From NCBI GenBank assembly GCA_029465975.1, contig CM055730.1, forward strand, positions 8,793,758-8,857,757: 64,000 nucleotides of DNA, given 5' to 3'. Below are positions 25,301 to 37,300 of the stretch, piece after piece. Position 1 is the first letter of the stretch, and every line of letters starts with the position of its first letter. This DNA comes from Dallia pectoralis (taxonomy: Eukaryota > Chordata > Actinopteri > Esociformes > Umbridae). Under the pieces are notes generated by a model. It saw nothing but the letters and a program-made list of their open reading frames with translations. It was not told the DNA's origin and made no database searches. Made by a program: the position numbers and the translations under genes.

Positions 25301-28300
25301 GTCTGTGGTTCCTCTGTGTGACGGCCCTGTCTGTGGTTTCCTCTGTGTGACGGCCCTGTCTGTGGTTTCCTCTGTGTGACGGCCCTGTCTGTGGTTTTCT
25401 CTGTGTGACGGCCCTGTCTGTGGGTTAAAGTCTGACTGTTTCAAATAGTTGCTACGTCGTCAGCTGAAATGGCAGTTCGTTGGGGTTCGGTTGAGTACAG
25501 CTGGTGTACATGCTAGTGCTACAGTATACGAACGTGAGCTTAAAAATAGATTGTTAATGGGAATTTAAATCCGACTGGGATAATCGGCTAAATCTACATG
25601 CCCTGTATCTCATGAATGTAACCAGCGATAACTAGCTGACACCTCTTACCCTCCAGTTGTGTCTTTCTGCAGCTGGTGCCTCTGACACACTGTCGTTCCC
25701 TCCACCTGTTAGCATCCATTGCGAGGCAGTAAATAAATGCACTTCCAAAGATGCTACCTCTGTCAGACAATTTCTTATTCCTTGGCTTCTATTTCTCCCA
25801 AATAATTTTTAGTACATGTCGTTTCTAGCAAGCTGCGTGAGGTTGATGGAAATGGGACAAAACTAATCAGAAACATGCCTTTAAAAAGGACAGAAATTTA
25901 TCATCAATATAATTATTTTATCATGATAAAAATGGATATAAATGCACCAGCACTAACTTATTATCCTAAACAGCATTTCCTTAACATTCTCATATATGTT
26001 TGAGGCTCGTATTGAACAAGGCTATTGGCAACAATACTTACCCCAGGCATCTCTGTACTGCTTATGAATGAAATTATTAATTAATATCCCCTAGGTCGCT
26101 GTTCTGGAGTTTATATTGAGATCCTGCCTTTATGCTGCAGCACAAGTTACAAATGTAAACGCAAATGATCAGCACAAGATACTGTATTTTTAGAACAGTT
26201 GATTTGCATAATCATCAACAATACTTGTATTTCCGAGACAAATACCCATCATTTGTTTTTTCCCCCCTAGCAATTTATCCAATTAGTAGGTTAATATTCC
26301 TAAACTCAAAGAAGACCAATTTCTCTCTTCATAACCCGAACCACCCCTCCCCAAATCTCTCCTGCGCCTCCTTTTCTTCTACCCCCCCTGCCGCCTCCCC
26401 TTCCCCAGTGCCATGCTTGGCAGGAGATCTCCTTGAAGTGCCAGCCCAAGGTACTGATGAGGAAATGGGGGGCCGGACTAAAGAGGGACATCTGTTGTAA
26501 CCGCCTCCTCCTCTGTAAAGAATGCGGTCCCACAGAGCCAATGAGATGTCAGCTTTGGCAACGCTGTGCTGTATTGTCATGTTCCTTTAGGGTGCTTGGC
26601 AGTTTGGGCACTCTGCACCACAGGTGTGCAGCTAGTTTACTTTCCATCAGCGTTGCATTACACTCTAATCACTGTCTGGCTGTCCGTGGGTGAGCTCATT
26701 TATGTTCTCCAATGGATTTCATTTTTTGCTTTCAGATCCATGACCCCAGTGAGACTTGAGGGCACGGTTAAATTCAACCAGACCCTGCTATATTAAGACG
26801 CACACTCTAGGCGTCCACCAAATGTAGTTCACCGTCTTTAATTAACTGTGTTGTTTCGGTGCTGAAACACAGGTTTGGCTACATCAGATTTGGGAACAGT
26901 TGATATGCTTATGTATTGTTGTCGCGTGCTAATTGGCCAGGAGCTGTGCTTAAAGCTGCCATCTCTTGAATCTCTGACGTGATGATCACACCAGCTTATG
27001 CGAATTGCCCCCATCTCACTGCCTGTGTGGCAGTTTGTCAGTGTAAAGATGATGCAACTGTTGTTTTATAAAACTTGTTTTTATTCTCCATTTTGGTGGC
27101 GCTGTCTACATTATGCGGTCAATCAATCTATCAAATGTATTTTCTAAAGCCATTTTTTCACAACAAAGTTGTCATAAAGTGCTTTTACAAGCACCCAGCC
27201 TGAACCCGACAGAGCACACATCAACAGGTTGCAGTTTGTATGCTTTGAATGGACAATGTTCGTTTCTGTTCGTCATTTGCTCTCACTGTCTTAAATCAGT
27301 TTGTTTGGACGGTCTGTTGAGAGCAAGCCTTGAGTATATGCCATCTGACTTACAAACGCTTTCTTCATTCAGAAGTGCAAACCAAAGTACCCTTCTACAC
27401 TGAGGGATTCTAGATGATTCCATGAGCAACCCGATCTGTGTTTCCCTTAATCGTCCTGAGGATTATTACGACATAACCGCCTCAGAAAATGGACTCAAGT
27501 GTTTTCCATTAAGCCATGATTAGCTTAAATTACAATGCTGATGAGAAAAAACACCTGCTAACCAAGTTTGGGTAAATTGGATAGACTAAACTGACAGGGT
27601 CATGAAACTAACTCGATCATATTAGAACTGATGGGCGCTCTCGGGCAAGTTTGGAAACTAGTTCTTGGGGTGTTGAAAATTTCTCTTGATTTTGTATGTG
27701 GTGTTGGTTATTGCTCATTTTACACAATAATATAGTGTGGGAACAGGAATGAATGTGCCTAATTTATATATACATGATGTTTCCCTTTACATTGAAAAGT
27801 CTTGTCAGTTTTCACCATTTTATCTGCTAATTTCGGTATCCTATCAACACATTTTGCTACACAAATAATGACAGTAGGGAACCTAGCATTTTCTCCTCCA
27901 CAGCATCGCCCACAATAATAATGCAGACCATTTTAATGTGCATTTCACCATCTGACATAAATGTAGCTGTTGGGTTGAAATTGTCAAACTGACTTATTTC
28001 CACACTGTAATGCTTGAAGTGGAGCTCCCATGAAAAAACAGCTTTCGTTACCTCTGAAGGCAGCAGCTCGAGAGTGCTTTGGAACAATCTTTTTTCTTTT
28101 TTTTACAAAGTGAGCTCAAATAATCCTCGATAGCTTGTAGAAAATATATTGTGTAAAAAGGGCCATAAGTTGCTTTCTGGAATGACTTTGGGCTAATCTG
28201 TGTAAAACTAACTCCAGTGCTCTGAAGAGATCTGTACTGGTGCTCAGTTCTCATTTTGCATTATAGCTTAAAATGGCTATTATATTTGAAGATTTCGTAT

Positions 28301-31300
28301 TAGTATGCATTTACAATTTTAATTTCAAACCAAGTAAAAGGTTGGGATGTTGTCTCTCGCTGTGACTCTCGCGTTGTTTAAATGCATGATTCCTCCCAGC
28401 GGTTGTTCATACGGACAATCGTCTTCTGCTTTGACCGCATGAACTCGATTTGTGTTTGGTGACGATTGAGTGGTAGAACGGCCTTGCAAAAATGTGATCC
28501 AAATCCAATCCGGTACCCAATCAGGTTCAAATTGTATGCAGCAGGAAGTGGTCGCCATGGTAATGAAGCTGGGGGGAGGACACGCCTCACAGGTCAGCCT
28601 AGAAGATTTCTCAATGGTCCACCATAGGGGAACAGGCTGACCTCACTCGGCTAGACATGAAAAAAAACGGAAGTCACTCCCAGTCGCCCGCCTATTTCAT
28701 GGCAATTATCTGGATCACTGACTGCTGTAATGGAGTAATGGACTTTTTCCTTCCACCCCCTGTAAGTGCACCATTGTGTGTGTGTGTGTGTGTGTGTGTG
28801 TTCAGGGCTAATATAATGGCCGTTGTCTTCTGTCGAGGACCAGGAGGGAACATCGCGGAAAGCATGTCATTAAAAGAAACGGTAGAATTCCGAGCTCTCC
28901 CCCCCCCTCCCCCATCGACTAGACGCTTTGTTCTGATATTTTGTCTATAGAGAAATGAGTATCGGCCTTTTTTCTGTTTTCTATTTTATTTGGTGCCCAC
29001 GTAAGGCAGCTGTTTCAAGCACGTTTGGGATTTGAAGATCTCAACGGATAAGCAGGTAGTTTTTTTTTTTAACGTTAGGTATTTTTACATAATGGCAAAT
29101 ATGAGGAATGAAATAAATATATACCGATATCTATACATTAGATATATATTTCATTAGAATATATTTATTAAAACGTCATTAGATTCGGTGTTAGTCCTTT
29201 TAATTCTAGTTTAGGTTTCTCCTTCAGACTCAATATAATCCATAACCAGAAGTCCAACCAACCAGGGCTCACTAACAATGGAAAAACTTTATGTACGCAT
29301 TTAGTTCCTTTGCCATGACTCCAAATTGAGCTCCGATGCGTGCTTTATCCTTGGATCTTCCTTTAGATTGGTCTAGTACTTGATTGGTTTGCACCTGTGG
29401 CAAATTCAATTGATTTAGAAAGCCGCACACCCGTTAAGATAAGGTCCCATATTTTGTAGTGCATGCCAGGGTAAAGATCTAACGGTTCTCCTGATATGGC
29501 TGGCTGGTTGCAGATGGCAACGGTTAAGAAAGTAGTTAGATTTTGTTTGTTTTCGTCCAGGCTGCAGCAACTAATCACTTCAAATTGATAACGCTGATAA
29601 TAAAAACCCGTTGGCAATGAATTTCATTATCGATTACTTTTGTCTGCCCGAGACCGCCCTGGTAAAATACTAAACTTAATTGAAAGATTTGGGGAGATTG
29701 GGGTGCTCATTACTGTAACCAGGACTGCAAGTGTTTTCAGAGCTTTCTACTAGTTTGGCAAAATTCCATAAGATGCATTTTTTAACTGAGAAATTGGTAT
29801 TCTCAAATGAGATTCATTAACATGACGTTTGCAGTAGTGCCACTGAACTGGGGGCTAGTGGTGTTAGGAGTTGGGCAAGTGTTTTAAGGGTGACCGTGGT
29901 GCTTCAGATGTCTAGCGAACACCATAATTGTTTCTTGGCAAGTTATGTTAGGTTATCTAAATAATGGGTGTTTTACCGTTACATGGTAGGTCATGTAACA
30001 GGCCAACATTCAAAATATATGTTTATCCAACATGCCCATGCATTAATGCACTCCTGCAATATACACAGACCGCTTAAAGGCTAAGTTCAGGCTGAACACC
30101 ACTGAACACCACTGAACTGCACAGTGTATTGTGCTGCACTATAAAAGGGCTGTGTGAACAATGGGGTTTGTGCTGTCAATTTTGTGATTAACGCCGTGTG
30201 TGTGTGTGTGTGTGACAGCCTTACATATAACTAATGCCAGTTTCTGCAGTTAATCAATAAACATGAGACATGAGAGGGTCAATAGGTCAAGCGGTTGTAG
30301 GTAGATGTTGGGATAAATGAGACCACGGACTCTTGTGTCAGTAAATTGGGCTGCTGCGTTCAGACAGGCCATCCATTACTGTTTGAACACTCAGGTTTAT
30401 TTCTGATGTGTGGCTTTTAATTTCTGAAAGGTACCGCCTCTGATCTGAAGGCCATGATCAATTGACTGAAAAGGGCACAGTGGACTGGCCTTGGTATCCA
30501 ATTTGTTGCCGCTTGAATAGTTGGATCAAGATCCCAACATCGCATCCCTTTATCACTGTCTCTGTTCGAGCTTCGCTTAACAGATATGCCGTCATGCTGG
30601 CTTCAGTGTTTGATTGATGTCCTTTGCAGGAACTTACTTATGAACTTAATTTTGGGGTTGAAAGGTCTCCGTGTGTTTGTAATGTCTTCGATGGCCGTTT
30701 TGAATCCGTGTCTCAACAGTTGGGAATCCCTCCATCTTTTAGCGTCCTCGTGGAGTCTCAAAGTTTTCTCCACGTCTCCTGTTCGATCTCATAACTTTTA
30801 TAGTGATGTTACAACTAGGCGTGAACATTTGATAGATTTTTCGTTGTGGTTAAAGTGTCTTCATGGTTGCGTTTCACAAAATTCTGTGTTACTCACTTTG
30901 ATGGCTTTGCTTCAGGGACCGCACTCTCTCTCTCTCTCTGTGTCGGTGTCTGTGTGTAACGAGTGACATAATTTCACTGACGGTTAAGACAAAATGTATA
31001 TTTTTGGTGCTAGAATTACTATTGTTATTATTAGAGTAACATGTAATTATGTCTGTATATTTCGGCAATGTTCTCTGTTTCTGGACAGGTTGTGTTAGCT
31101 AGCGCTCCTCAACCTGTGTTTCTCATACGATGTCCTTTCTTCTTTACAGTTGACAGCCCGCTCTACTTTGTGTTTCTCATACGATGTCCTTTCTTCTTTG
31201 CAGTTGGCAGCCCGCTCTACTTTGTGTTTCTCATACGATGTCCTTTCTTCTTTGCAGTTGACAGCCCGCTCTCTACCGGCAGTGCAGTCTGATGAACGAC

Positions 31301-34300
31301 TCCAACCTCTGCTCAACCACCTCAGGTAATTGGCATCATTAGCAGCCTTACTGCTTCCTTTGCTGCTGCTTTAGTTTATTCATTATGACAATGTAGTCAT
31401 TATGGTTGCACACCAAAAACATAGTTTGACAAAGCTGACGGGGCGTGCAGAAAGCACAGTAAAGGTGAGTTCGCACTTTCACTTCCAATATGGGTCGTTT
31501 TAATTTGTCTACGAGAATCCTCTTGGATCCAAACCCCCCCCCACCCGGTAAAAGATGGAACCTCCCTAACACCAGTTTTCCTCTAAACTGTGTCCACTCT
31601 GCCGCCAGACACTTTGATAATGGAACCCAAACAGCACTGCTAATGTGTCAACTGGGAGCCACGACCGGTCCCATGAGTGCCCACCTCCCCGTGTCCAACG
31701 GAGACGAAGCTAAATAAACCCGATAAATCCCCCTGCAGACCGGCTTGACCCTGTTATAGTTCCCCGTAATATTTCCTTTTAGCTTGCATCAGGATCTCAT
31801 TATTGCATCTTCGAAAACGTAATTATCGTCTCACTTTATGTTTTTCGGACCGGAAGGACCACAGCCGGGCAATGTCTTTTGATCTTTTGGAACGACTCGG
31901 AAAGAGCAGTCAATTAGTATAATTTGGATGCATCTTTTTTTAGCTGAAACTGTTAGTTTCTGACATTGAGTTACTAAATACATAATTGAAATCTCGCTGT
32001 AGTGAAATCGCATGGTCGTTTGTTTTCTGGTCCATGCAAATTGTAGTGTTCAGAGTGTTTTTTTTACACTGATTTCGCAGTCAGCTACAGCCCATAATCT
32101 TTCAGCAGAATATCCCCTGTGTTATTGGCTTCCTACATTAGGCATGTGCAATATTTTCATGTTTCTACATCAGATTTAAAGATATGTTGACCAGCGCTGG
32201 TCTGTGATGTTAACATAATATTTTAATAAAACCTTGGCAACCAGGCATGTTGTGTATATGGTATGTATTGGTTTTCTTCTTGGCTGTGACGGTGAATGCT
32301 TCCTGAATGTATCAAATTAATTATTTGTTTTAATACAGCCCAGTGACCCACTAGTAAGTGGTGGTGGTGTCGCGCTGGTGTTCCTCTTTCTCTTTGAAAC
32401 TTTGTGTTTCAGGCTAGAGTACCAAAGATTGGTTGTGGTTCAGGCTAGATTACCAAAGATTGGTTGCGTTTCAGGCTAGACTACCAAAGATTGGTTGCGT
32501 TTCAGGCTAGACTACCAAAGATTGGTTGCGTTTCAGCCGTCTAGGTTTCAGTCGTTCAAAAGGACGTCTTCGACCAGCATCAGTGCAATTGCTTCTTCTT
32601 TAAATTGCACTTAAATTCTACTACCGTCCTGTGTACAGATGTATTTATTAATCGACTGAACTGTAGCCGAAGTGTTCTGACGTTACTGGCTCTACCTGGC
32701 CAGTGACTAATGCCATCTACCACCCCAACAGATGTTTTACCCGGCCCGGTGGCACCCAGGGCACGGGGGCATCGTTCGTGTCTGACCCCGCCTACTCAGT
32801 GCTGTTTTAGTGTGGCCTTAATGACATTGTGTTTAAGCATGTTAACTGATTGTCACCAGCGTACTCAATACCTGGTGTAATTAATGCCCCTTTTCCTCTG
32901 GATTATATCAGCACTGTATTTGCATGGAAAGAAGATTCACCTAACTTTTAGACTCATTTCTGGTTTAAAGGAGGTTACCCAAATTAGGGATGCCAACAGT
33001 GAGTTATTAAAATGTGTTAGAGCCTGTTATAAATGACCCAAAGCACTTCTCATTTGGGACATCAATTTATGTTGAAATAATTTTTCAAGTCATTTGTGCA
33101 TATACACAATCTGTAATAAATTATATATATTATATTATGACTGGAGGTAGGGTGAGTTGGAGATTTTATTTTTATTCCTATTGTAGTCAATGGCAACATG
33201 GGAGAACCCATGGAATCTTGGTCAAAACAAGATATTACATGATTCAGGGGAACAACTTCATGTAATCATTGATGGAGTGCAAATTCTATATAAAAAAATA
33301 ATAGGGCCTCTCGAACTAATGGTTCTTGAGTTGGCTGTAGAAACGTGAAGGCAGAACCCCTGGGCCTCTAGACCTAATGGTTCTTGAGTTGGCTGTAGAA
33401 ACCTGAAGGCAGAACCCCCGGGTCTCTGGACCTATTGATAAACTGCAACGGTCTGTAATGTATTTATAATCTGTGCTTCTTGTTTGTTTGTTGTTGTCCT
33501 TGTAGTCATGCCTACGTGGGCCAGGACTACAGCATTCAGAAGAGCATTGGGAAGATTTCTTTGGACCAGATCGAAATGGTGAGTATGTAAGGAAATACTA
33601 AGTTTTTTTTGTTTTTTTTTGCGGGACAGAACATTCATGGCATCAGTTTTTCCACATTAGTGTTGGTGTACAGTTTGTTTTCATTGCCTGCTTCAGTTAT
33701 ATAGTGGCGGGTAAACTTTATTTATTTTGCTAGAGCCTTTACAATCCGTTTTGCTTAGAAATGCACTACTTTGGTACTCCTGGTTTGTATTCGTAATTTC
33801 CAATGTGTTCACAGTGTTTATAGTCCAAATATTGTTTCGGACCGAATATTCAGGTGAACGGAACATTAGACGGACTGATGTACACACTACCCAATTAGAA
33901 GAGAACAACAAATGGATGGACCAATTACAAAACTGCAGTGTTACCCAATGACCACAGGGACAATCTAATGTTCTAATTATGGTTTCCATTCCCTTTGATC
34001 TAGTCTGACCGACCAGCAATTAACACGTTTATTAGCGCTGTATCATTTGCTTGATTATGAATACGTTCTATGGTTCTTCTGGCCACGTTGACTCACACAC
34101 AGGTAGTCTAATTGTCATTTCGCTGTGGTGAAAGATGCATCTGTTATAGAGATTCAGGGGTTGCTTTAAGGTTTTCCGGTTTCTCTTAACCACAAGCAGC
34201 ACTTGAGTTTCAAGCTTGGAGAAGCTATATATTTGTCTACTGTTCAAAGGGACCGTAAGTGCTATGATGAGGACTATGAAAGGCATGTGCTTCTCAAATC

Positions 34301-37300
34301 GCGTTTGGTAAATAATGGTAGATAACCTACCATTTCTATCACGAAGAGTTGACAGGATAGTGCACCGAAATGGGTGGGGTATTTTAGGTGAACGTGTTAT
34401 GAATGGCTCTCTAATGTGTCCTCCCCCTCCACCTCCTCCTCCTCCTCCTCTCTGTGATGTGTTCTCATTCTCCTCCTCCTCACTGATGTGTGCCCCGCCC
34501 CTCTTTATGATGTGTGCCCCGCCCCTCTCTATGATGTGTGCCCCGCCCCTCTCTATGATGTGTGCCCCGCCCCTCTCTATGATGTGTTCCCCGCCCCTCT
34601 CTATGATGTGTGCCCCGCCCCTCTCTATGATGTGTGCCCCGCCCCTCTCTATGATGTGTGCCCCGCCCCTCTCTATGATGTGTGCCCCGCCCCTCTCTAT
34701 GACGTGTTCCCCGCCCCTCTCTATGACGTGTTCCCCGCCCCTCTCTATGACGTGTGCCCCGCCCCTCTCTATGACGTGTGCCCCGCCCCTCTCTATGACG
34801 TGTGCCCCGCCCCTCTCTATGACGTGTGCCCCGCCCCTCTCTATGACGTGTGCCCCGCCCCTCTCTATGATGTGCGTTTTATGTATCAGCTTGGATTATA
34901 TCCATTTAGCTGCAACAGCTTTTCTCCAGTTAAGAATTTGCCTGTGATCATTTTTCACGATAGTAAATTCTTAAGTCTAACCATTTATTAACCAGCAATT
35001 CATTACATGAAGCCGCAATCCATTGCGCTCGAGGATCACCCCCCTCGGACACGAGAACCCATGTTGAATAATGACAAATAATCACGCTGGAGTCTTACTT
35101 AATAGGCCCTTCCGTCTGCAGGCTGCTGAATTGTTGAACACTAAATACATAATTCTGTACTTTCTTTGTGCCAAAATCCCTGATGATGTCAATGAACTCC
35201 AGATGATGATTCTGTCTGGGTGTGTTTTTTCTCTTTATTTAGAGGGTTTATAGTTGATCTAGTAGACCACAGGCTCGGCACCTTAATGTCTTTCAATCAG
35301 CGCTAGATAATTTGTGATTAATTTTTTCTTGCTGTTGATTTACTAGGATTACTACGGGCAGCTTGGCTGTTGATGCCGTATTCTGACCATTTCATACCCT
35401 ACGTCTTTGCATTAGTAAGGCCAACCTTTTCCTACACTCACATTCTGAAGGGATTTTAATGAACCATGTTTCTCTTTCTTAACGCTATTTAAATTGACTG
35501 AAGCTTCGCTGTGTATTCGGCAAATTCTGTATTTCAGAGACTGGTGGTGTTCCAATTAAGTAGCCTGTGAGCAAATGCAAATTTTGTCCTTTTGGATTTT
35601 TCCTTTATTTACTCTCGCTGGAAATGGAAGTCAAGTATCAAATTCAGTATCACAAAGATCAGCCGTCCTACCATGAATATTACTTTTAAAGTATCTTGGC
35701 TAACATAGAACTGAACTGGATGTTTACATGGTTGATTGATTTCTGGGCCAATATTCCGACCATGAGATTCTGAGGCGTCGCCCTCATGAACCCAAAGCCA
35801 ATTAAATTGTATAAGATCAAAGGTTCTCTCAGAAATATTATTTTGAGTCTTTGTTCCATGATAAATAATTCTGCGCGTTTTTTAAATGTTTTATTAACAC
35901 ACACCTGTTTAACATACACCTGTATAAATTAACACACACACACACCCGTTGTAACTAAATATTTATTTTCATCTGTGCAATCTGACAACCGTAGAAACAC
36001 TTCGAATTGAGACGTGGGTGAAACGGTGTATTAACACACAGCATGTACCTGCCACTGTAGAGTGAGGTAGTCAACCTACATATCATATTAGGTCCGCTCT
36101 TCCCCCAGCTATCGACCAAGTCCTACCCCCTGTGCATGAGGCAGCTTCACCGGGCGCTGAGGGAAAGCCACCACCTTCGTCATGGTGGACGCATGCAGTA
36201 TGGACTCTTCCTCAAGGGCATCGGCCTCACCTTGGACCAGGCCCTGCAGTTCTGGAGGTCGGAATTTGTCAAGGGCAAAGTGGACGCCGATAAGGTACCG
36301 TATTTGTTTTCCAATTGTCTTGTTTTTTTAAATTAATACTCATGAAGCTTCTACTGCCAGAAGCAACATTACATGTAAATCCACAAAGAAAGTAACTCAG
36401 AAGTGGCTTGTTTGCCTTGGATGTCTTCAGGTTTATTTGCATTAAAGGCAGGGATTAATTTGCACCCCTTCTCCTAGACAATAAACACAGAGTTGCACCG
36501 TGGTTATGTCTCTGGTTCGTTTAATAAGGATGTGAGCGTTTCTGCCGGACATGTCTAGCCCGGGTTGTTATTCTGCACCTGGGCTTTCCAATTGATCACA
36601 AGAAACCCAATGAGGTTCCCATCTCTACCTGAGGAGAGGTGTCTGAAGGCAGAGACATTCCAATATAATCGCGTCTGTCACAAGATTCAAGTGCTCACGC
36701 TGTTCAATTTTAAATTCCTTTGCCGTTCAAGTCGAATATCACCTTGGTTAGGCTCAGCTGGAGATTGACACTGCGCACACACAACACACACACACGCGCA
36801 CACAGACACACACACACGCGCGCACACTCACACAGTTTGTGAAACTCAGCCTGACAGCGTTTCCTTTTGCAATGTCAAGCATGCTGGTCTTTCTATTTTG
36901 TACTGACCTGTGTCCATGGTGGTTATTTAAGTGGCTATTCCAGCTCTGAGCAGTTTTAGCGGGTTAACTGAAAGATTTCAAACTTTTGATGATCTACTAG
37001 TTGAGATGCCAGGTCATGTCTTTGACAGTGTTTTAGCCTACGTGCTATATTTAGAACCACGTCGTCAGGAGGAAAGTTAATTATATGGCGGGCCAGAGAT
37101 GGATTTTAAAATATATGAGCGATTGTGCAGGGGTCATTTCCAGACGGGTTCACATGCTATCTGGAATGTATCAATACTACAGGCTGTATATTTACTGGAA
37201 CCTATACTTCACATTGTGATATTTCTACTTTAATATCCAGTTGAGATTGAATTATTTATGGATTAAATAAACACGTTTTGGCGAATGGAAACCAATACTC

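Larger units (their letters stand above)
25440..31110. other. prim2: Distal part of giant intron 7, mostly unique sequence
   Basis: No gene supported. It contains a pyrimidine-rich tract at 26336-26408, a teleost dispersed repeat near 27118, a TG microsatellite at 28776 and a short GT run near 30196. Confidence 0.6.
31326..33505. other. prim2: prim2 intron 8
   Basis: 2.2-kb intron. It contains a short C-run (CCCCCCCCCACCC) at about 31535, a 31-bp tandem repeat at 32405 and a two-copy repeat at 33306. No other coding segment was recognised. Confidence 0.7.

Noticed and set aside
24297..25444. Minus-strand frames of 122 and 260 codons (DRAVTQR/HRQGRH repeats)
   Set aside because: Translation of the 28/29-bp minisatellite; no start context, no unique domain, and frame shifts wherever unit length changes.
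4718..31257. A nested gene inside intron 7
   Set aside because: I looked for coding blocks with family resemblance on both strands. Only transposase fragments and short meaningless frames were found. The intron is large but appears gene-free by eye.
31068..31292. 74-codon frame over the triplicated exon 8 acceptor (PVFLIRCPFFF repeats)
   Set aside because: It is in a different frame from prim2 exon 8 and reflects the 54-bp tandem repeat only.
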